Shown one piece after another: positions 1-6,694 of a stretch of 17,021 nt of DNA (position 1 is its first letter; every line of letters begins with the position of its first letter). The DNA is from Verrucomicrobia bacterium UBA6354 (GTDB lineage Bacteria; Verrucomicrobiota; Kiritimatiellia; RFP12; UBA1067). Made by a program: the position numbers and the translations under genes. The notes beneath the pieces are model-generated. The model did no database searches, had not been told where the DNA came from, and was given only the letters and a program-made list of their open reading frames with translations. The DNA lies in contig DJRS01000178.1 in assembly GCA_002440145.1 (NCBI GenBank), positions 333-17,353 on the forward strand, in the 5' to 3' direction.

Positions 1-15
1 CTGCGCGGCGCTGGG

Positions 16-105
16 CGCGGTTCCTTGCGAGCCCAAAGGGCCGCAGGGGACTGCGGTCCCTACCCTACTACTACACTTGTTTGCGCGGTTTCAAATGGAA
101 CCGCG
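16..105. repeat. Cluster of inverted repeats in the leader of the PEP-CTERM gene
   Basis: Three pairings can be read directly. Bases 37-61 form a ten-pair stem (AGGGCCGCAG against CTGCGG-T-CCCT, with T57 bulged) and a GGGA loop. Bases 84-92 and 97-105 form a nine-pair stem with one T-G wobble and an AAAT loop. Bases 16-24 (CGCGGTTCC) are also a perfect complement of 97-105, so 16-24 and 84-92 compete for the same partner. A run of five T lies at 114-118, nine bases after the last stem, too far for a canonical terminator. It may be a REP-like palindromic element or the end of an upstream transcript. No gene is supported between 1 and 227. Confidence 0.45.
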
Positions 106-149
106 GCGGGTGGTTTTTCTCCTTTCACAGCCTCTTCTCGACAAAGAAG

Positions 150-182
150 TTCCGTACGAACGCCCTGGGTGTTCGTGCGGGA
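150..182 (+). promoter_or_regulatory. Leader hairpin upstream of the PEP-CTERM gene
   Basis: Bases 152-161 (CCGTACGAAC) pair with 171-180 (GTTCGTGCGG) with one G-U wobble, and 150-151 can extend the stem against 181-182. The loop is nine bases. No T-run follows, so it is not an intrinsic terminator. It sits 45 bases before the ATG, followed by an A-rich unstructured stretch with a weak Shine-Dalgarno AAGGA at 212-216. It may affect mRNA stability or translation; no ligand-binding class is recognised. Confidence 0.35.
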
Positions 183-227
183 AACGCAAGTAAATTCCCA
201 GAAACAACAAAAAGGAAACAAGAAACA

Positions 228-764
228 ATGAACATAAAGACAATGATAGCGGCAGTCTCAGTGGTTGCGTCTACCGTCGTTTCGGCAGGCGTGTTCACAT
301 GGGAAATCGAACCGGCAGAGGGCAAACAGGTCAACTTCGTCGAGTTCTTCTCTCTGGCGGATAAGGCCAAGCCTTCAGATAATTCCCAGAAGGCTGCCAT
401 TCGTGGATCCAACTGGATGGGCTCGTCCGAAAGGTGGGAAGCCCGCTCGGGTTCGCCTTCCAGTGGCTTCCGGTGGGAGAACGGGACGCTGCAGGCCCAG
501 TCGGTTGGTTGGGACGATATGACGAAGGACAGCTGGTATGATGTCTACCAGCTCAAGTTCTTCTTCAACGGGACAGGCACGACTCCCCAGTTCGTCACAT
601 GGTCTGATGTGCTTAGCCAGGTGAAGTCGAGCGGCAAGTTTTCCACTTCAACGGAATACGGCACCCTCACGATCTCGAACCTTCCGGAACCGACGAGCGG
701 CTTGATGCTTCTTCTCGGTGCGGGCATGCTGGCGCTGCGCCGCAAGCAACAGGTTTGCGCCTGA
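228..764 (+). CDS. PEP-CTERM sorting domain protein, small, exported
   Basis: This encodes 178 residues. The N-terminus has Lys4, a hydrophobic core (residues 6-19) and a probable cleavage site after Ser19-Ala20. The C-terminus carries a tripartite PEP-CTERM signal: Pro-Glu-Pro at 153-155, a hydrophobic helix at about 158-170, and Arg-Arg-Lys at 171-173. In PEP-CTERM systems an exosortase is thought to process this tail during export to the surface or extracellular matrix. The region between (about 21-150) is rich in Trp, Ser, Gly and aromatics and matches no enzyme I recognise. The ATG at 228 was chosen because the signal peptide begins there; the frame stays open upstream to 81, but that stretch has no signal-peptide character. 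It stands alone, 126 bases before the hydrolase operon. No exosortase is in the window. The sorting call is strong; function is unknown. Confidence 0.85.
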   Translation: MNIKTMIAAVSVVASTVVSAGVFTWEIEPAEGKQVNFVEFFSLADKAKPSDNSQKAAIRGSNWMGSSERWEARSGSPSSGFRWENGTLQAQSVGWDDMTKDSWYDVYQLKFFFNGTGTTPQFVTWSDVLSQVKSSGKFSTSTEYGTLTISNLPEPTSGLMLLLGAGMLALRRKQQVCA

Positions 765-795
765 GAGCGAACCCATGCGGGCGAAAGCGCGAAAG

Positions 796-838
796 GGGAT
801 CTCCCGCTCGGTCTTTCCCGTCCGGGGCGGGGGATCCC
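796..838 (+). terminator. Possible terminator after the PEP-CTERM gene
   Basis: Bases 796-807 (GGGATCTCCCGC) pair with 827-838 (GCGGGGGATCCC) over twelve positions, eleven Watson-Crick and one wobble, around a 19-base loop. It begins 31 bases after the stop at 764 and ends 52 bases before the next start. No T-run follows, so it may be a barrier, a 3' stability element or a terminator without a U-tract. A smaller inverted repeat, CCGGC/GCCGG, follows at 841-860. Confidence 0.35.
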
Positions 839-890
839 GTCCGGCTTCTTCGGCGGCCGGAGGTGCAATTGGAGATGTGGCAGGAGTCAT

Positions 891-2522
891 ATGAAAATAA
901 TACCCGTATTGTGTATGGGGGCACTGACGGCGTGGATCCCCGTTTCCGGCGCGGAAGCGCCGTCGGCCCCGGTCGCCGAGGCGGCCGCATTCGGCGTTTC
1001 CGTCGATTCGGCGGACAACGTCCCCGCGCTCAACAAGGCGCTTGACTGGTGCCGCCGGAATAAGGCGGCAGGGCTGAGGGTCGCCCCCGGCACGTACCGC
1101 TTCACGTCCGACACGCCCGTCTGGATGGAGCGGCTGCGCGATTTCACGTTCGACGGCGGCGGCGCGAAGTTCGTCTTCTTCCGCAAGAAGGGTGAGAGCT
1201 TCCGCGTGATGGACTGCGAACGGACGACGGTCAGGAACCTGTCCGTCGACTGGGACTGGGAGAAGGATCCGCTCGGCAGTCTCGTGAAGGTGCGGGAAGC
1301 CAACGACAAATACTTCGACCTCGAATTCGTCGACTACAGGCGCTTCCCCCGCCGCGACGTGCGCATCGCCTACCTGAGCGCGTGGGACGCGGAGGCGCGG
1401 GCGGTCGGCACCGAACTCTCCAATTTGGGGCGCGGCGTCGACATGTCATGGGTCGGCCCCCGAAAAGACAAGAGGAAGGAGTGGCTCTCGGGCAACGTCC
1501 TGCGCATCCACCAGAACGGCGCGGCGAACCTGCCGACCGGGTCGGTCTGGCGTGCGCAGCACTACTACTACGACCGCCACTGCTTCCAGCTCGCCTCGAA
1601 CAGCGGCCTGACGGTCGAGGACGTGCGCATCCTCTCCTGTCCCGGCGCGGCGTTCACGATCGCCGGCAAGCAGCGCGACACGCTGTTGCGGCGCGTGACG
1701 ATCCGTCCGCCGGCGGACGACCCGAAGCGCGTCATCTCCTGCACCGCCGACCATGTGCACGTGGTGAAGTCGCGGGGGAACCTGCGGCTTGAGGACTGCG
1801 ACTTCGCGCTGGGGGCGGACGACTGCCTGAACGTCCATGACGTCACGGCCTGGGCGCCGGAAGTGCGCGGGGCGGACGCGCTGGAGGTGCGGAACGGGGC
1901 GGGGTCGTTCGACGTCGGGGACGAGATCGAGATCCGCAACGCCGACTACTCGCCCTGCACGAATGTGCTTCGCCGGGTCGTCCGCAAGGAGCCCGTGGCG
2001 GGCAAGCCACAGGCGGCGGCCGTCTTCTTCGACGGGCCGGTCCCGCCCAAGACGCACAAGTACGGCTTCGTCCTCTTCAACCGCTCGTACTGCTCGGACG
2101 GCGTCGTGCTGAAGAACTGCACCTTCGGCGGCAACCGCGCGCGCGGTGTGATCATCCAGTGCAACGACGTGCTGATCGAGAACTGCCGCTTCTGGCACAC
2201 TGAAAACGAGGCGCTGAAGATCATGACGGGCTGGACGGAAGACCTCTGGTGCGAGGGCGTGGGCGTGACGAACTGCGTCGTGCGCAACTGCACGTTCGAC
2301 AATTGCCAGGCCGGCGCCAGGGGCAAGAAGCGGGACGAGGTGATCTTCCTCTCGACCTATCTCCGCCAACCGAGCTACGCGCCGGGGTGGGAGTCCTCGA
2401 CCTACCCGATCTTCGACCGCATCCGCTTCGAGAACAACACGTTCATCGGCTGCGGAAAGTATCCCGTGCCGGATGGCTCGTGCGGAAAGGTCGAGTTCAT
2501 CGATTCCAGGATTTCAAAATGA
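891..2522 (+). CDS. Secreted right-handed beta-helix glycosidase, GH110-like (putative alpha-galactosidase)
   Basis: This encodes 543 residues with a signal peptide (about 1-21, ending Gly-Ala-Glu-Ala). The body looks like a parallel beta-helix: recurring short strands of the type 'VxNCTF', 'IENCRF' and 'RFENNTF' run from about 75 to 530, and an early 'APGTYRF' segment is typical of pectate-lyase-fold proteins. Asp287, Asp310 and Asp311 (in a 'GADDCLNVH' segment) fall at the same spacing as the three catalytic aspartates I recall for GH110 (321, 344 and 345 in a Pseudoalteromonas enzyme). GH110 enzymes remove terminal alpha-1,3-galactose by an inverting mechanism. At 543 residues it is slightly short for GH110 (about 600). 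The start at 891 has AGGAG at 882-886. First gene of the probable five-gene operon. A different beta-helix lyase or hydrolase family remains possible; the fold is more certain than the substrate. Confidence 0.65.
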   Translation: MKIIPVLCMGALTAWIPVSGAEAPSAPVAEAAAFGVSVDSADNVPALNKALDWCRRNKAAGLRVAPGTYRFTSDTPVWMERLRDFTFDGGGAKFVFFRKKGESFRVMDCERTTVRNLSVDWDWEKDPLGSLVKVREANDKYFDLEFVDYRRFPRRDVRIAYLSAWDAEARAVGTELSNLGRGVDMSWVGPRKDKRKEWLSGNVLRIHQNGAANLPTGSVWRAQHYYYDRHCFQLASNSGLTVEDVRILSCPGAAFTIAGKQRDTLLRRVTIRPPADDPKRVISCTADHVHVVKSRGNLRLEDCDFALGADDCLNVHDVTAWAPEVRGADALEVRNGAGSFDVGDEIEIRNADYSPCTNVLRRVVRKEPVAGKPQAAAVFFDGPVPPKTHKYGFVLFNRSYCSDGVVLKNCTFGGNRARGVIIQCNDVLIENCRFWHTENEALKIMTGWTEDLWCEGVGVTNCVVRNCTFDNCQAGARGKKRDEVIFLSTYLRQPSYAPGWESSTYPIFDRIRFENNTFIGCGKYPVPDGSCGKVEFIDSRISK

Positions 2523-2533
2523 CAGGTACAACT

Positions 2534-2540
2534 AAGGAGG
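2534..2540 (+). promoter_or_regulatory. Strong ribosome binding site deciding the start at 2546
   Basis: The sequence AAGGAGG lies five bases before the ATG at 2546. An in-frame ATG at 2519 overlaps the upstream stop as ATGA, but it would put nine extra residues, including two Glu, ahead of the signal peptide. The ribosome binding site and the signal peptide both favour 2546. Confidence 0.8.
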
Positions 2541-2545
2541 AACTG

Positions 2546-5128
2546 ATGAAAGCTCTCAGATTCATATTGTCTTGGGCTGCGCTGGCGGCCGTCCTGCCCG
2601 GACTCGCGTTCGCGGCGGAGTACCCGGACGCTGTCGACGGCGTCCTCACGTTGGATGTCGGCACCGGCGAAAGCGAGACCTACGACAAACCCCTGCCTTC
2701 CGGCGTGAACGAGCTGGTCAAGACGGGAGCGGGCGAAGCCGTGCTGACGGTTGCGACGACGGCCTTTGCCGGAGCGGTCGACATTCAGGCGGGCACGCTG
2801 ACGCTGAAGGACGCGGCGGCCGTCGGATCGGACACGAAGGTCGAAGTGACGGGCGACGCGGCGACGCTGCACCTCAACTTTGCCAACCCCGGCGACTGGA
2901 ACACCGTCTTCTTCGCCGGACACGACGTCACGATCTGCGGCAAAGGCGCGGACGGGAAGGGCGCGTTCCGCTATACGGATTCGGGCAGCGGAAACAACGA
3001 CAACATGCTTGAATCGCTGACGCTTTCGGGCGACGCCTCTATCGCCGTCCCGTCCCGTTTCGGCATCAGCAAGGCGCTCAACCTCAACGGGTATACGCTG
3101 ACGCGCGCAGACGGCGGGGCGAGCTGGATGCTGCGCAGCGGCACGACGCTGACGGTCGGCGCCGGCACGATCTGCAACCAGACGGGCGTCATCGCCTGGC
3201 AGAACGACCCGGTCTTCACGGATCCTGAAAAGACGGTTCTGCGGATGGAGGGCGGTACGCTCGAGGCGCACGGCGCCAAGAAACTGAACTGCAAGGTCGA
3301 GTTTGCGGGCGGCGCGTTCAAGGGCAAGTGGAACGGCGAAAACAGCCTTGCGCAGCCCGTCTCCGTTCAGAAGGAGACGGCGATCGGACAGGACAATGCG
3401 ACGTGCGTCACGCGCATCGCGGGCGCGGCGGACGCGACGGCGGCTGTCGTCCTGACGGGCAAGGGGTTTCACTACTTTGACGGGGCTTTCACCTCGACGG
3501 ACAGCGTTTGGTTTCAGGGCGGCATGACCTTCATCGGTGCGGACTTCACGGTCGGCAACATGCTGAGGCTGTGCGGCGCGGGGAAGGTCGCGGAGCCGTG
3601 TGCGGTCTATCAGACGGCCGGCGCGTTCAGGTCGACCGACCCCAACGGCTGGATCGTCCGCATCGGGCAGGCGGAGAAGTCCTACGCCGCCTACACGGTG
3701 TCGGGCGGCACGGCGGACTTCGCAGGGCAGCTGAACATCGCTTCAGGATCGGGTTCGACCGCGCTTGTGCTGGCGGACGGCGGCGCAATCCGCGCGACGA
3801 ACGGGGTGGTTACGGCGACGGGCGACGCCGGGGGCGTGGCGAGCCGTTCCCTGATCCGCGTCAGCGGTGGCGGACAGTTCCGGACGACGGGCGACAATGC
3901 CTATGACCGCAGCAAGACGACGCAGCTGGCGAACGGCGACGGCGCGACGGGCGTTCTCGCCGTGACGGGCGAAGGTTCGGTCTACGAGACGTCCAGACTG
4001 GTTCTCGGCCCCGCAAGCGGCGCGGCGACGACCCGTGTGGCCGTCACGGACGGCGGCATGCTGGAAATCGGTCGGCTGTACGCCGGGAACGCCGAGGCGG
4101 CGTCCGCAAGCTGCGTCTGGTTCGACGGCGGCGTGCTCAAGCCGACGTTCTGGGCCTCGTGGGCGAAAAACCTCCTGAACGCGGATCAGTCCGCGCCGTC
4201 GCGGTGGGAACTCGGCGCACGCGGCATGACGGTCGACATGTCCGGCCTGAAGGCGGAATCGGAAGATGTGGAGGTCACGGAGACTTCCGAACTCGTCATC
4301 ACGAACGACCTGTCCGACGCGATGGGTCGCGGTCTTGCGTCCGTCATCCTGCCGACGGGCGACGAGACATATGCGAAGGAGGCGTATTGCGGGCCGGCGT
4401 TCGTGGAGATCGAAGGGCCTGACGGCAGCTGCGGCGCGGTGGCCGTGGCGGAATGCGATCCGGCGGCGCGGAAACTGACCGGCGTTTCGGTTCTGGCGCC
4501 GGGCAGCGGTTACGGCGAGACGACGAAGGTGTATGTGCGGTCGGCGGACGGGCAGTCGCGCTACGAATGTGCCTATGTGTTGACGGGCGCGAATCGCGCG
4601 GGCGGCAGACTCGTGAAGCGCGGCAAGCCGGCTTTGGGGCTGGGTGGCGTCAACACCTACACGGGCGGCACGACGGTCGAGGAAGGCGCGCTCAAGATCC
4701 GGGGCACCCGCTCGTTTCCCGAAAATACGCCGCTGACGGTTCGACCGGGTGCGACGTTCGATGCCGGAGAAAAGGAGCTGAAAGTGTCCGTTTTGTCCGG
4801 GCTGGGCGGCGCGATAAACTGTGCGTCGCTGACGGTGACGAAAGAACTCGAAATCACGGTCGTCGATCTCTTTGCGGAGGATTCCAGGGCGTTGAAGGTC
4901 AATGCGGCTCTTGTTTTTGGGGAAGGCGTCGCCGTCAGGATCGTCGATCCCGAGAATCTCGACAAGTACCGCAAGGCGGGCGATCGCGAAGTCGTGTGCG
5001 CGGCGGGCGGCATTACTGGAGCCCCGCCGGCCCTGGACGGCGAGCTCGCCAAGAAATGGAATCTGAAGATGGCCGGCGGTACGTTGAAGTTCGGGTTCCG
5101 CCGCGGTTTTTGTCTGATTATGCGGTGA
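2546..5128 (+). CDS. Large secreted protein with autotransporter-associated beta-strand repeats
   Basis: This encodes 860 residues. A signal peptide covers about 1-24 (cleavage near Ala-Phe-Ala-Ala). The rest is Gly-, Ala-, Thr- and Asp-rich with a beta-solenoid rhythm. Two clear autotransporter-associated beta-strand (PATR-type) units are visible: residues about 55-87 ('GAGEAVLTV' then 'IQAGTLTL') and about 686-720 ('GLGGVNTYTGGTTVEEGALK'). Such repeats normally form passenger domains of surface proteins. There is no autotransporter barrel and no PEP-CTERM tail; the chain ends in alternating hydrophobic and basic residues ('GGTLKFGFRRGF', then Cys-Leu-Ile-Met-Arg). It lies between the GH110-like gene and an exported oxidoreductase and may be a scaffold, an adhesin or a glycan-binding surface fibre. 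No catalytic motif was recognised. Repeat assignment is confident; localisation and role are inferred. Confidence 0.75.
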   Translation: MKALRFILSWAALAAVLPGLAFAAEYPDAVDGVLTLDVGTGESETYDKPLPSGVNELVKTGAGEAVLTVATTAFAGAVDIQAGTLTLKDAAAVGSDTKVEVTGDAATLHLNFANPGDWNTVFFAGHDVTICGKGADGKGAFRYTDSGSGNNDNMLESLTLSGDASIAVPSRFGISKALNLNGYTLTRADGGASWMLRSGTTLTVGAGTICNQTGVIAWQNDPVFTDPEKTVLRMEGGTLEAHGAKKLNCKVEFAGGAFKGKWNGENSLAQPVSVQKETAIGQDNATCVTRIAGAADATAAVVLTGKGFHYFDGAFTSTDSVWFQGGMTFIGADFTVGNMLRLCGAGKVAEPCAVYQTAGAFRSTDPNGWIVRIGQAEKSYAAYTVSGGTADFAGQLNIASGSGSTALVLADGGAIRATNGVVTATGDAGGVASRSLIRVSGGGQFRTTGDNAYDRSKTTQLANGDGATGVLAVTGEGSVYETSRLVLGPASGAATTRVAVTDGGMLEIGRLYAGNAEAASASCVWFDGGVLKPTFWASWAKNLLNADQSAPSRWELGARGMTVDMSGLKAESEDVEVTETSELVITNDLSDAMGRGLASVILPTGDETYAKEAYCGPAFVEIEGPDGSCGAVAVAECDPAARKLTGVSVLAPGSGYGETTKVYVRSADGQSRYECAYVLTGANRAGGRLVKRGKPALGLGGVNTYTGGTTVEEGALKIRGTRSFPENTPLTVRPGATFDAGEKELKVSVLSGLGGAINCASLTVTKELEITVVDLFAEDSRALKVNAALVFGEGVAVRIVDPENLDKYRKAGDREVVCAAGGITGAPPALDGELAKKWNLKMAGGTLKFGFRRGFCLIMR

Positions 5129-5142
5129 CGGCCGCGAAAAAC

Positions 5143-5154
5143 TTGAAGAAAAGA
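5143..5154 (+). other. Leader motif TTGAAGAAAAGA, first copy
   Basis: This 12-base string starts 24 bases before the oxidoreductase ATG and is followed by the Shine-Dalgarno AAAGGAA at 5154-5160. An identical string starts 25 bases before the rhamnosidase ATG (8125-8136). Position and identity suggest a shared translation-initiation leader, though purine-rich sequence near ribosome binding sites can recur by chance. Confidence 0.35.
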
Positions 5155-5166
5155 AAGGAAATCGAT

Positions 5167-6693
5167 ATGGATATCAACCGTCGTCATTTCATCTTTGCAG
5201 GCGCCGCAGCCGCGACGCTTGCTGGACGGGCAACGAACAAAATGGGTCTGCGTCCGCTGAAGCCCGGCGAAAAACGCGCGGTCGCCCTGATTGGCGCCGG
5301 CATGCAGGGGCGTTTCCTGCTTACGGAATTCCTCAAGCAGCGGAATGTCCGCGTCGTCTGCGTCTGCGACTGCGACAAGACGCGCCGTGAAGACGGGGCC
5401 GTGCGCGTGGACGCGTTCTACAAGGACGGCTCCAGATGCGCGGCCGAGGCGGACTTCTGCAAGGTCCTGGAGAATCCGCTGATCGATGCGGTCTGCATCG
5501 CGACGCCGGACCACTGGCACGCCTACATCTCCGTCGAGGCGATGAAGCACGGCAAGGACGTCTACTGCGAGAAGCCGCTCACGTTCACGATTGACGAGGC
5601 GAAAAAAGTGATCGCCGCCCAGAAGAAGTACGGACGCGTCTTTCAGACGGGTTCCATGCAGCGCAGCTGGCGCGTGTTCCGCACGGCGGTTTCGCTCGTG
5701 CGCGGCGGCGCGATCGGCGACGTGCGGTATGTGGACGCGAACTACGGACGGAGCGGACAGAAACTCGGCGGGCCGTCCCACCCCGTCCGATTCTTCAACG
5801 TGCCCGAGAACGCGGCGAAAGAATCCGAGGGGTTCGGACAGCTGGGCGAATGGGGGTGGAACCGGTGGCTCGGCCCTGCGCAGTGGCGGCCGTACTCCAA
5901 CCAGCTGGCCCCCGTGGGCGTGCATAAATTTTTTCCCATGTTTTGGCGTTTTGACGACGACATCGCCACGGGCTACAACGGCGACTGGGGTGCGCATCAT
6001 CTCGACATCGCCCAGTGGGGCCTGGACATGGACGATTCGGGGCCGTACAGGATCATCCGCTCCGACGAGCCGTATTCGCTCGACCGCTATCATGGCGGGC
6101 GGCGGCAGTTCGGCATGCGCATGCTGTTCAAGTCCAAGCGCGGCGGACGGGACGTCGAGCTGTACCACGGGCCGTTCGGCGTCTGGGGCACGGTTTTCTA
6201 CGGCACGAACGGCATCGTCGCCGTCAACCGCGGCAAGATCGCCGTCTGGCAGGGCTTTGACGCGACGGCCGAAAAGCCGACGGAGGAAATCCGTAGGGCG
6301 CTTCAGGACGTTTCGTACCGCAAGGACCGCATCGTCGCAGAATCGGTCGGGGAGGACTACGGGACGGACGCCGCGGTCAAGGCGGACGAGGTCCTGGATA
6401 GCGTGCTCAAACAGCTCGAGACGCGTTTTGCGGCCGAGATCAAGCGGGCGGGCCTGTATTATAGCGAAAACCAGATCCGCAACTTCTGCGAGTGCGTCGA
6501 GTCGCGCAAGCCGACGATCTCGCCGGCGTCGGTCGGCGGCCGCAGCGGTGCGCTGTGCATTCTCTGCAACATGTCTTACCGCTACGATACCGGTTTTGAC
6601 TGGGATCCCGTCCGGATGGAGATCAAAGGCGGCAATCCGAAAGGTCTTTCGCTGAAGCGCGCCGACTGTCGCGGGTGGGAGATCGTCGTTTGA
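5167..6693 (+). CDS. Exported Gfo/Idh/MocA family oxidoreductase with twin-arginine signal
   Basis: This encodes 508 residues. Family members are NAD(P)-dependent dehydrogenases or redox-assisted enzymes acting on sugars and polyols. A Tat-like leader opens the protein (Asn-Arg5-Arg6-His-Phe-Ile, then an Ala-rich segment at 11-20), so the folded, cofactor-loaded enzyme is probably exported. The Rossmann loop is Gly43-x-Gly45-x-x-Gly48. The family signature 'TPDHWHA' precedes Glu135-Lys136-Pro137, whose lysine is the usual catalytic and nicotinamide-contacting residue. The C-terminal domain has the 'GAHHLDIAQWG' segment (His277, His278, Asp280) at the expected substrate-site position. It is longer than the common 330-450 residues. 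The ATG at 5167 follows AAAGGAA and starts the Tat leader. It sits one base before the GH30 gene, so the two are probably translated together. Substrate unknown; GH109 was considered and not favoured. Confidence 0.85.
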   Translation: MDINRRHFIFAGAAAATLAGRATNKMGLRPLKPGEKRAVALIGAGMQGRFLLTEFLKQRNVRVVCVCDCDKTRREDGAVRVDAFYKDGSRCAAEADFCKVLENPLIDAVCIATPDHWHAYISVEAMKHGKDVYCEKPLTFTIDEAKKVIAAQKKYGRVFQTGSMQRSWRVFRTAVSLVRGGAIGDVRYVDANYGRSGQKLGGPSHPVRFFNVPENAAKESEGFGQLGEWGWNRWLGPAQWRPYSNQLAPVGVHKFFPMFWRFDDDIATGYNGDWGAHHLDIAQWGLDMDDSGPYRIIRSDEPYSLDRYHGGRRQFGMRMLFKSKRGGRDVELYHGPFGVWGTVFYGTNGIVAVNRGKIAVWQGFDATAEKPTEEIRRALQDVSYRKDRIVAESVGEDYGTDAAVKADEVLDSVLKQLETRFAAEIKRAGLYYSENQIRNFCECVESRKPTISPASVGGRSGALCILCNMSYRYDTGFDWDPVRMEIKGGNPKGLSLKRADCRGWEIVV

Positions 6694-6694
6694 C

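Noticed and set aside
25..231. Short open frame of 68 codons at the left end
   Set aside because: It crosses the leader hairpins, has no ribosome binding site and ends at the true start of the PEP-CTERM gene.
5167..6693. GH109 alpha-N-acetylgalactosaminidase
   Set aside because: GH109 shares the Tat leader and Rossmann fold, but this protein has the general 'TPDHWHA' and Glu-Lys-Pro signature rather than the GH109 version as I recall it.
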